Part shown: in pieces, positions 43,501 through 49,928 of the stretch
Numbering within the stretch: the first letter of the stretch is position 1
Layout: each line of letters starts with the position of its first letter
Assembly: GCF_009745985.1 (NCBI RefSeq)
Contig: NZ_WFIX01000171.1
Span: forward strand, 62,001 to 126,000
Length of the DNA: 64,000 nt
DNA from: Microbacterium karelineae
GTDB lineage: Bacteria; Actinomycetota; Actinomycetes; Actinomycetales; Microbacteriaceae
Direction: 5' to 3'
The notes under the pieces: model-generated
The model's input: the letters and a program-made list of their open reading frames with translations, nothing else
Databases searched by the model: none
Told to the model about the DNA's origin: nothing
Program-made: the position numbers and the translations under genes

Positions 43501-45250
43501 AGTACGCGACGAAGTCGCGCTCGACGTCGCCGAGCTCGGATCCGCGGTCGCGGTCGATCATCTCGCTCGCGTCGACGATGCCGAAGCCGCGCTCCGCGTC
43601 GTAGATCGTCTCGCGCGTGACCTCCTCGAAGCCGTCGGCGACGACGGATCCGACCGGCCCGAAGTCGTAGCGGTGCTGCGCGACGCGCGTCGTCGCCGTG
43701 ACGACCGCGCTGGGCTCGCCCTCGCCGAGGCCGTTGGCGGCCGCGACGCGGAAGTCGTATGCCGCGCCCTCGTCGAGGCCCGTGATGGGAGCCTGCGGGA
43801 TCGTCGACGTGCCCGCGAGGGTGAAGTCGTCGGATCCGGACGACGCGCGGTACACGCGATAGATGTCGGCTTCGGCGGTCTCGTCCCAGACGAGGTTCAC
43901 CGAGGCGCCGGTCGTGCCCGCGACGGACAGCCCCGTCGGGGCGGCGGGGACGGCGTCGGGCGTCGACACATCGACGGCGTCGGAGATCGGCAGTCCGAGC
44001 TCGGCGACGTCGAGGGCGACGAGGCGCGCCACCTGGATCGCGCCGTACTCCTGGAAGTGCGTGTTGTCCTGCGTCCCATCGGGGCGGTTCGGGTAGACGC
44101 CGGCGGGGACGTGCAGGAAGACCGACTTCGCGTCCTCCACCCCGATCTCGTCGAGGTACGCGCGGCTGGAGGCCGACAGGTCGACGAGCGGCACGTCGAG
44201 CTCGGCCGCGACGTCCTTCGTCGCCTGCACGTACTCGGGGAAGCTCTCGTTGAACACGCCTGCGTCACCGTCGTAGTCGAGGCGGTTGACGGGCGTGACG
44301 AGCACCGGGGTGCCGCCGCGCTGCCGGGTGCCCTCGACGTAGATCTTGAGGTAGTCGCGGAAGTCCTCGGGGCTCGTGTAGCGCTCAGGCACCGACGCGG
44401 TCGCGTCGTTGTGGCCGAACTGCGTGAAGACGTAGTCGCCGGGGCGCACGCTGCGCAGCACGCTGTCGAGGCGGCCCTGCTCGACGAACGAGCGCGAGCT
44501 GCGGCCGCCGATCGACTGGTTGTCGACCGCGACGTCGTCGGTGAGGAAGCGGTCGAAGACCTGACCCCAGCCGGCCTGCGGCTCCCAGTACGGGTCGTAG
44601 GTCTGCATCGTCGAGTCGCCCGTGAGGTACGCCGTCGGCACGGTGGCCGCGTCGCGTGCGGGCTGCGGGGTGATCTCGAGCGCGGCGATGTTCGGCGTCT
44701 CGCCCGTGAAGGTGAAGGTCATCTGCCCGTCGACGAGCGCGATGTCGTAGCTCATCTCGAGGAACTCACCCGTCGCGCGCTGCGTCGGCTGCACCTTCTG
44801 GATGAACTCGCTCGCGATGGCGATGTCGGTGGGCCCGCCGGTGTCGCCCGCGATGAGCGAGACGGTGTAGTCGACGTTCTCGAGGTCGACGACGAAGCTC
44901 GCCTCCTTCGGCGTCACGAAGTCGCCGCGCAGGGCGTCGCCGCCGCGATCGGTCGCCGTGACGGATCCGCCCTCGACGAAGCCGAAGCCGACCTCGGGGG
45001 TGTAGGCGGTGTCGGCGGCGACGGCGGTGTAGCCGTCGGCGGTCGCGCCGGAGCCGAAGTCGAACCGCACCGCCTCGGGCGCGGCTTCGGTCGCCGCGGG
45101 GCGCACGGGGACGCCGGCGGACGCCGCGCCTCCCGTGACGACGAGTCCGCTGACGACGAGCGCCGCCGCCGCGGATCCGCTGATGAGTCGTGTGGTCGCG
45201 CGCCGCGGGCTCTGTGGGGAGCCGCCGGCGCGCCAGAATGCGCTGGACAT
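40565..45250 (-). CDS. Secreted rhamnogalacturonan acetylesterase-lyase fusion (CE12-like + PL11)
   Basis: A 1561-residue exported enzyme with two predicted catalytic domains. A signal peptide (residues 1-45, ending GGAASA) is followed by a beta domain (60-195, RFDFGSG start), an SGNH esterase (about 205-425; AYLTGDSTMQTY with Ser213, FTQFGHND, and DNTHF with Asp395/His398), an FN3 domain, a second RYDFGPVG beta domain (528-660), two FN3 domains, and a family 11 rhamnogalacturonan lyase (about 855-1450; GDVDGDGEYEIVLLWNPTNA, HYSQPMLADVNGDGRAELFL, GQGNHNMNVADVDGD). A C-terminal Ig-like domain ends it. No sortase or lipobox is seen. A LacI-type operator and promoter precede the gene. It would deacetylate and cleave the pectin RG-I backbone outside the cell. 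Confidence 0.9.
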   Translation of the reverse strand: MSSAFWRAGGSPQSPRRATTRLISGSAAAALVVSGLVVTGGAASAGVPVRPAATEAAPEAVRFDFGSGATADGYTAVAADTAYTPEVGFGFVEGGSVTATDRGGDALRGDFVTPKEASFVVDLENVDYTVSLIAGDTGGPTDIAIASEFIQKVQPTQRATGEFLEMSYDIALVDGQMTFTFTGETPNIAALEITPQPARDAATVPTAYLTGDSTMQTYDPYWEPQAGWGQVFDRFLTDDVAVDNQSIGGRSSRSFVEQGRLDSVLRSVRPGDYVFTQFGHNDATASVPERYTSPEDFRDYLKIYVEGTRQRGGTPVLVTPVNRLDYDGDAGVFNESFPEYVQATKDVAAELDVPLVDLSASSRAYLDEIGVEDAKSVFLHVPAGVYPNRPDGTQDNTHFQEYGAIQVARLVALDVAELGLPISDAVDVSTPDAVPAAPTGLSVAGTTGASVNLVWDETAEADIYRVYRASSGSDDFTLAGTSTIPQAPITGLDEGAAYDFRVAAANGLGEGEPSAVVTATTRVAQHRYDFGPVGSVVADGFEEVTRETIYDAERGFGIVDASEMIDRDRGSELGDVERDFVAYFGGSYDFVVDVPNGDYSASVTVGDLLGTVRTNVEIEGRDHGGVSVSRGATEKVFEGIVVEDGQLTLTITGQTGHLNGFEITPILVAPEALTVDAVEVGGATGSVSLSWRESADADSYRLYRTAPDGTVELVAETDELTATDDEAQAGTTYSYAVAAVSGSDESVTSQAVEVDVIDPDVAVPAAPTGLVADDVQAREVSLSWDDTEGALFYLVSRAESADGEFGVIGRTDEAAFVDGDVLTTVPYFYRVQAVNAGGAGEASDALETPADTVLARDSERIGRQPVAVAQDGGVYLGWRMNGDDPDDVAFHVYRDGERLTAEPVTGSTNFVDAGGTAESAYRISLLGDDGEVWATDEFAVWGDQFLDVPLDKPAGGTTPDGQPFEYTANDATVGDVDGDGEYEIVLLWNPTNAHDNSHSGYTGNVLFDAYELDGTRLWRIDLGRNIRAGAHYSQPMLADVNGDGRAELFLKTADGTVDGTGAVIGDPDADWRASNGYILQGPEYLTVFDGSTGAAVDTIDYIPARGDVGSWGDTYGNRVDRFLASVAYLDGEHPSVVFSRGYYTRAVVAAFDFDGENLISRWVFDSSDPGNGDYYGQGNHNMNVADVDGDQKDEIIFGSATIDDDGTGLYSTGLGHGDALHVSDFDPSRPGLELFAAQEDMGRSDNRGATFRDAATGEILWDIPAERDTGRAAMADIDPRYEGAEGWAVGGDAAWNSPVGQLKSVSGELISESIPAANFTGLWDGDLLSEIVDHDYDSEAGSGAPVVSKWDYENGAQVPIFSPEGVLTNNSTKGNPALQADLFGDWREEIMYRTADSSALRIFTTVDETEHKLRTLMSDPAYRVAVATQPSAYNQPPHTSYFLGEGMEQPAAPSLRYTTEAPEVEPVEVSPVTAEVGSRNVGGNIMLTISVTNGSDGFVTVVVSSEFGEKTIRRLRADGTRSVAFQTRAPEIEAGSVEITVTDANGDVTTSTVAYDAVSAE

Positions 45251-45346
45251 CCGATCCTCTCTGATCGCTGCGCATCGACGTCGTCGCCGATGCGTCACCC
45301 GTGCGAGGGCACGCCGACCACCGTCGTGACCACGGGTCACGCGCAG

Positions 45347-45362
45347 GGGAAAGCGCTATCCC
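45347..45362. promoter_or_regulatory. LacI-type operator of the esterase-lyase gene
   Basis: GGGAAAGCGCTATCCC is a near-perfect palindrome with a central CG and resembles LacI/GalR-family catabolic operators such as GAAAGCGCTTTC. It lies just downstream of the predicted start of transcription. The regulator is not known; the LacI gene at 51739 prefers a different-looking site. Confidence 0.7.
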
Positions 45363-45364
45363 TG

Positions 45365-45393
45365 AACATAGTGAGACGTTTCAGGCGCGTCAA
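45365..45393 (-). promoter_or_regulatory. Sigma-70-type promoter of the esterase-lyase gene
   Basis: On the minus strand TTGACG (45393-45388) and TATGTT (45370-45365) are separated by 17 bp. The LacI-type operator follows immediately downstream, about 115 bp from the start codon. Confidence 0.7.
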
Positions 45394-45459
45394 GGCGATT
45401 CTCAGGATCGGGGCGATGCGGCGGCGCGGAGCGAGACGCCCAGCGCGACACCGGCATGA

Positions 45460-45657
45460 TCATGGAGCGCCGGCGTCGTCGGGGTCGTCCGGCGGATCCG
45501 CGAGCGCGTAGGCGAACACGACGGCCACCACCACGGCGATCGCGACGAGGGCGAAGACGTCGAAGGTACCCGAGAACGCGAGGGCGAGCCCGACGCCGAG
45601 CCCGACCGCCGCTCCCGGGTTCGGGGTGCGCCTGCCGTCTTCTGCGTCGCCGCTCAC
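45460..45657 (-). CDS. Small membrane protein, paralogue 1
   Basis: A 65-residue protein with an acidic N-terminus (VSGDAEDGRRTPNP) and two adjacent hydrophobic helices: AAVGLGVGLALAFSGTFDVF and ALVAIAVVVAVVFAYALADP. It matches the two following proteins in its glycine-rich first helix and A/V-rich second helix. GTG 45657 is the only start in frame that avoids a long arginine-rich extension. Function unknown; perhaps a membrane-associated regulatory or stress peptide. Confidence 0.5.
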   Translation of the reverse strand: MSGDAEDGRRTPNPGAAVGLGVGLALAFSGTFDVFALVAIAVVVAVVFAYALADPPDDPDDAGAP

Positions 45658-45731
45658 GTCCCCACGGTATGCAGGCCGCCTCCCTCGGTACCACCCCTTC
45701 GCAGGGCCGGACGCGCCGATCCTTCGGGGCC

Positions 45732-45905
45732 TCAATCGCCGCGGGTCGAGAACGCGACCGCGAACATCACGGCGAACACCGCTCCGATCCCGAGCCACAT
45801 GGGGTCGTCGGTGGCGACCCAGATCCCGACGCCCACGGCGACGCCGAGCCCGATGCCGAGGCCCCAGTTGAACCGCCTCCGCGGTCCGCGCTTCCCCTCC
45901 GTCAT
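45732..45905 (-). CDS. Small membrane protein, paralogue 2
   Basis: A 57-residue protein with a basic N-terminus (MTEGKRGPRRRF) and a NWGLGIGLGVAVGVGIWVAT helix, then MWLGIGAVFAVMFAVAFSTR. The NWGLG start and IGAxFAVxFAVAF end are shared with paralogue 3. ATG 45905 has GTGAGAG upstream. Genes with this pattern are common and unannotated in Microbacteriaceae, as far as I can tell; the role is unknown. Confidence 0.55.
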   Translation of the reverse strand: MTEGKRGPRRRFNWGLGIGLGVAVGVGIWVATDDPMWLGIGAVFAVMFAVAFSTRGD

Positions 45906-45947
45906 GCTCTCACCATAGGCGCGCATGCCCTCACGGCAGGCGCAGGG

Positions 45948-46202
45948 TCAGCCCAGGCGGCCCGGCGCATCGGGGTCCTCGTCTTCGCCAGGCCCTCCGC
46001 CCGCGCCAGGCCCCGCGCCCTCGCCGCCGCCGGACCCCTCGGACGATCCGAACGCGAAGGCGAACGCGACCATGAGACCGGCTCCGATCGCGAGGAACGC
46101 CCAGTTGTCGAGCGCCACCGACAGCGCGACGCCGCCGCCCATGCCGACCGCCACGCCGAGGCCCCAATTGGGCTGGCGGGATCCCTTCTCCTCGTCGCTC
46201 AT
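45948..46202 (-). CDS. Small membrane protein, paralogue 3
   Basis: An 84-residue protein: MSDEEKGSRQPNWGLGVAVG, then a second helix AFLAIGAGLMVAFAFAFGSS, and a glycine- and acid-rich tail (GSGGGEGAGPGAGGG). It shares NWGLGxAVGxGxGVAL and FLAIGAGLxVAFAFAF with paralogue 2. All three paralogues lie within 750 bp on the same strand and probably arose by tandem duplication. Confidence 0.55.
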   Translation of the reverse strand: MSDEEKGSRQPNWGLGVAVGMGGGVALSVALDNWAFLAIGAGLMVAFAFAFGSSEGSGGGEGAGPGAGGGPGEDEDPDAPGRLG

Positions 46203-46324
46203 GCCGCCACGGTAAGCCGCCGCGTCACGACGCGCCTCCCCCGCGCGACGGATCCTGGCAGTGGATGCGCTCACGCGTTGCGGCGCCTGAGCGGCTCATA
46301 CCGCCCGCATACCCGCGCCGAGAG

Positions 46325-46394
46325 AAGGCGATGTCGCCGAGAATCGCGTCCCTGGCCGGAAGCGGCCTTCTCTCGGTGATATCGCCTCATCTCG
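46325..46394. repeat. Palindromic element family D, copy 1
   Basis: A 70-bp element that aligns end to end, without gaps, with 52764-52833. It contains the inverted pairs CCGAGAGAAGGC (46318-46329) and GCCTTCTCTCGG (46365-46376), and a broader dyad around AAGGCGATGTCGCCGAGA and its counterpart ending TCATCTCGG. It lies between paralogue 3 and the ecfT stop. Confidence 0.75.
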
Positions 46395-46432
46395 GAACAT
46401 CGCGACCTCGGGGCGCCGCGGGCGGCCCCGCC

Positions 46433-47266
46433 TCACATCCGGTGCACGGGCCACTGGCTCCCGGCGAGATAGCTCGCGACGATGAGGCCCGCGGTCGCTG
46501 CGACGACGCCGAGGTCGAGCCAGCCGAAGCGCAGGCCGCCGATGCGGATCCGCCGCCCGCGGCCGTCGATCGTGGCGAAGGTGAAGCCGCGCGCCTCGAG
46601 CGCCTCGACGGTCGTGCGCACCGACTTCGCGGTGTTGAGGAAGATCGGGTAGAACGCCTTCACGACGAGCGTCCCCCAGTGGACGAGGTGGCGCCAGCCG
46701 AACAGCCCGGGTTTCGCCGGGCCCGCCTGCCGCAGGCGGTACCCCTCCATGACGGTCGAGAACTCCTCGACGAGGATCGGCATCATGCGGTACCCATACG
46801 ACACGGCGAACGCGAGCGTCGGCGGGCAGCGCAGCGCGAGCAGCGCATCGGAGAGCTTCTCGGGATCCAGCGACACGAACGCCGCGAGGCTCGCGAGCGA
46901 CACCACACCGATCTTCGCCGTGACCTCCGTCAGAGCGACGAAGGTCGAGAAGTCGCCCCCGAACACCGTCGCGGCGAGCACGAGGTACACGAGCTCGAAT
47001 CCGAGCCCGATGACGAACAGGCCCAGCACGAGCGGACCGACCCGCGCGAAGGCGACCGACAGGGTGCCGACGAGGAAGAGGCACCCGATCGTCGTGAGGT
47101 TGTGCGTGAACCACGGCGCGAGCGCGAGCGTCACGTACCAGGCGAGCACGGCGCGCGGATCCATCGCGGCGAAGAGCCCGCCGCGGGTCGAATACGCGGT
47201 TCGGATGAGCTCGAGCTTGACCCACTCGACGCTCAGCACATCGCGCTGCTTTCGGGCGACGCTCAT
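46433..47266 (-). CDS. ecfT: ECF transporter transmembrane component EcfT
   Basis: A 277-residue protein with about five helices (for example PLVLGLFVIGLGFELVYLVL and AATAGLIVASYLAGSQ) and cytoplasmic coupling helices containing the ARG motif in EALEARGFTFATID. This is the EcfT component, which couples the ATPases to the substrate-binding S subunit. It overlaps the EcfA gene by four bases and is the last gene of the operon. Confidence 0.92.
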   Translation of the reverse strand: MSVARKQRDVLSVEWVKLELIRTAYSTRGGLFAAMDPRAVLAWYVTLALAPWFTHNLTTIGCLFLVGTLSVAFARVGPLVLGLFVIGLGFELVYLVLAATVFGGDFSTFVALTEVTAKIGVVSLASLAAFVSLDPEKLSDALLALRCPPTLAFAVSYGYRMMPILVEEFSTVMEGYRLRQAGPAKPGLFGWRHLVHWGTLVVKAFYPIFLNTAKSVRTTVEALEARGFTFATIDGRGRRIRIGGLRFGWLDLGVVAATAGLIVASYLAGSQWPVHRM

Positions 47267-49020
47267 GCGGCCGCCTCCGTGCGTGCGCGCGCGGCCGCGA
47301 ACTCGTCGACCGTGAGGGGCGGCGGATCCATGCCGAGCGCACGGCCGAGCTGCGTGACCTGCGGCGGCACGAGGCGCGCCGCCTCCAGCATCTCGTCCGC
47401 CGCGAACAGCTCGCGCGGTGTCGTGTCGGCGAGCACGCGGCCGGCCTCGAGCGCGATGACGCGCGTGGCCCATTCGGCGACGAGGTGCATGTCGTGGGTC
47501 GCGATGACGGTGCAGGCGATCTCGCCGTCCAGGTCGGCGAGCATGTCGATCACGTCGTCGCGGCTCGCGACGTCGAGGCTCGCCGTCGGCTCGTCGAGCA
47601 GCAGCAGGCCGGGCCGCATCGCGAGCCCGATCGCGAGGGTCGCGCGCCGCTGCTGACCGCCCGAGAGGGTGCGGCCGTCGCGGCCCGCGAACTCGGTGAG
47701 CCGCACGCGCTCGAGGATCCGGTCGACGACCTCCTCGGCGACGGGATCCCGCCGGCTCTCCGGGAACAGGGCGACATCCTCGCGCACGCTGGCCTTGAGG
47801 AACATGCGCTCGGGGTGCTGATACAGGTACGCCGCGCGCTCGGCGAGGCGGCCCGCGCGCTTGCTCCGCGTGTTCGCTCCCTCGAGCTCGATGTCGCCCG
47901 AGCGCGGCACGTGGATCCCGGCGAGCAGCCGCATGAGCGTCGTCTTGCCGGATCCGTTGCCGCCGATGAGGGCGACGCGGTCGCCCGCGCGCAGGGACAG
48001 GTCGAGGTCGTCGATGACGGGCTCGATCTCACCCGAGACGCTGCGGAATCCGTGGCTCACGGCGCGTGCCTGCGCGACGATCGGCCGGAGGTCGGCGGCC
48101 GCGGCGCCGGATGCCAGCTCGTCCACCTCGCCGATGGATGCGTGTGCCGCGCCATCGGACCAGGCGTCCGCCTCGCCGGAGTACGCCCGCGATGCGTCCG
48201 CGGCGCGCACGAGCGCCGCGGCGTCGGCGACCGAGCGGGGCGTTCCCGCGATGTCGATCCGCCGCAGCGCATCGACGACCTGCGGGGCGGGGATCCCGTG
48301 CTCGGCGAGTTCGCCCGCGCGAGCGAGGGCCTCGCCCGCATGGAGGTGCCAGACGGGCGCCCCGTCGCTCATCAGGACGACGGAGCGGGCGTACTGCGCG
48401 ATGAACTCCGCGTGGTGTTCGATCGTGATCACGGTGATGCCGCGCTCTCGATTCAGCTGGGTGAGCCGCTCGTACACGTCGTGCGCGGCCGCAGGGTCGA
48501 GCTCGGCGACCGGCTCGTCGACGACGATGACCTCGGGCCGCAGCGCGAGCACCGACGCGAGCGCGACCCGGTGCGCCTGCCCTCCCGACAGCTGCCACAC
48601 GAAGCGGTCGGCGAGATCGGCGATGCCGACCGCCTCGAGCGCGTCCTGCGTCCGCTCGGCGTGGTCGTCGAAGCCGAAGTTGATCGGCCCGAAGGCGACC
48701 TCGTCGCGGACGGTCGGGCGCACGAGCTGGTTCGGGAAATCCTGGTACACGTACCCGACCGACCACGACAGGCGCGCGACCGAGGAATCCCACGTGTCCG
48801 AGCCCGCGACGCGCACGGATCCGGCGAACTCGCCCGACCAGTAGTGGGGAACGAGCCCGTTGAACGTCTTGCACAGCGTCGTCTTGCCGGATCCGTTGCC
48901 GCCGACGACGGCCACGAAGTCGCCGCGCTCGATCGTGAGGTTCACGTTGCGGAGGGTGTCGCGATCCGCCCCGGGGTACCGGAAGCTGAGGTCGCGGACC
49001 TCGATGATCGGATCCGTCAT
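47263..49020 (-). CDS. Fused ECF transporter ATPase (EcfA1-EcfA2)
   Basis: A 585-residue protein with two ABC domains. The first has Walker A GGNGSGKTT, Q-loop YQDFPNQLVRPTVRDEVAFG, signature LSGGQAHRVALASVLALRPE and Walker B VIVVDEPVAELDP. The second has GGNGSGKTTLMRLLAG, YLYQHPERMFLKASVREDVA, LSGGQQRRATLAIGLAMRPG and LLLLDEPTASLD. An acidic linker joins them. It replaces the usual EcfA/EcfA' pair. It overlaps the S-component gene by one base and the ecfT gene by four, so all are coupled. Confidence 0.93.
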   Translation of the reverse strand: MTDPIIEVRDLSFRYPGADRDTLRNVNLTIERGDFVAVVGGNGSGKTTLCKTFNGLVPHYWSGEFAGSVRVAGSDTWDSSVARLSWSVGYVYQDFPNQLVRPTVRDEVAFGPINFGFDDHAERTQDALEAVGIADLADRFVWQLSGGQAHRVALASVLALRPEVIVVDEPVAELDPAAAHDVYERLTQLNRERGITVITIEHHAEFIAQYARSVVLMSDGAPVWHLHAGEALARAGELAEHGIPAPQVVDALRRIDIAGTPRSVADAAALVRAADASRAYSGEADAWSDGAAHASIGEVDELASGAAAADLRPIVAQARAVSHGFRSVSGEIEPVIDDLDLSLRAGDRVALIGGNGSGKTTLMRLLAGIHVPRSGDIELEGANTRSKRAGRLAERAAYLYQHPERMFLKASVREDVALFPESRRDPVAEEVVDRILERVRLTEFAGRDGRTLSGGQQRRATLAIGLAMRPGLLLLDEPTASLDVASRDDVIDMLADLDGEIACTVIATHDMHLVAEWATRVIALEAGRVLADTTPRELFAADEMLEAARLVPPQVTQLGRALGMDPPPLTVDEFAAARARTEAAA

Positions 49021-49913
49021 CAGCGGTCTCGCTTCCTCTTGCGCCAGACGGCGAACAGGATGCTCGCGAGGGCGAGCACGACCACGATCGCGCCGACGCC
49101 GATCCAGAGGAACTGGTCGCCGAACTGCTCCCGGTACTCGCCCTCGACGGCGCCGATCGACACGTCCCACGCCTCGAGGAAGGCGAAGAAGAAGGATCCG
49201 ATCGCCGCGAGGATCGCGACGGCGACGAACCAGCCGGCCTTCGGCACGGATCCGGGGATCTTCCTGCCGGGCTCGCGCGGCTGCAGGCCCAGCATCGGCT
49301 CGATCTTCCGGTACAGCGCGGGCACGAGCCACAGGGCGGGGATCGCGCCGAAGAGGATGCCCGACATCAGCAGGTCGACGACGAAGCCGATTCCCTCGAG
49401 CAGCAGCACAGACTCCGGGAGGCCCTGCACGAACTCCGCGTCCTCGACGCCGACCCACACCTTGCCGAGGTCGACGGCGGCCGAGAGGAACTTGTCGATC
49501 CCCACGACGAGGAGCGAGCCGAGGACGATCTGCACGCGGTTGAGCGGGTTGCGGATGACGGATCCGGCGATGTAGATCGCGAGGAACATCTGGATGAAGC
49601 CCTCCACCTCGGCGAGGCCGGAGAAGTCGCCCATGAGCAGGTCGGTGAACACGATCTCGCCGAGGGGCGCACCGAGCGCGACCCAGAACGGGCTCACGAG
49701 GGCCGCGAGCGTGAGCGGCACGAACACGAAGTAGCTGACGGAGAAGTCGACGGGCCCGATCGTGATGTCGGGGATGATCTCGAGGATGATGTTCGACAGC
49801 CCGAAGAGGGCCATCGACAGCACGAAGACCATGAGGTTCTGGGGCGTGGACGCGGACGGCGAGCCGCCGCCGCGGAGCTCGCCGCGGCGCTCGTCGATCT
49901 GGGGGAGGGTCAT
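49020..49913 (-). CDS. ECF transporter substrate-specific (S) component, unknown substrate
   Basis: A 297-residue membrane protein with six or more helices and an extra C-terminal membrane domain. Key segments are VFVLSMALFGLSNIILEIIP, SYFVFVPLTLAALVSPFWVA (near the conserved GAPLGEIVFTDLLMG loop), MFLAIYIAGSVIRNPLNRVQ and a final helix WIGVGAIVVVLALASILFAV. The position before the EcfA and EcfT genes, and the loop with GEI and TDL, fit an S component. The ligand cannot be deduced; a LacI regulator and HAD hydrolases nearby hint at a sugar- or nucleoside-like solute. Confidence 0.75.
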   Translation of the reverse strand: MTLPQIDERRGELRGGGSPSASTPQNLMVFVLSMALFGLSNIILEIIPDITIGPVDFSVSYFVFVPLTLAALVSPFWVALGAPLGEIVFTDLLMGDFSGLAEVEGFIQMFLAIYIAGSVIRNPLNRVQIVLGSLLVVGIDKFLSAAVDLGKVWVGVEDAEFVQGLPESVLLLEGIGFVVDLLMSGILFGAIPALWLVPALYRKIEPMLGLQPREPGRKIPGSVPKAGWFVAVAILAAIGSFFFAFLEAWDVSIGAVEGEYREQFGDQFLWIGVGAIVVVLALASILFAVWRKRKRDR

Positions 49914-49928
49914 GAGGGATCCTTCGGG

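Noticed and set aside
40937-45511. Very long open frame on the plus strand opposite the esterase-lyase gene
   Set aside because: It has arginine-, aspartate- and valine-rich shadow composition typical of antisense frames in high-G+C genes, and no domain.
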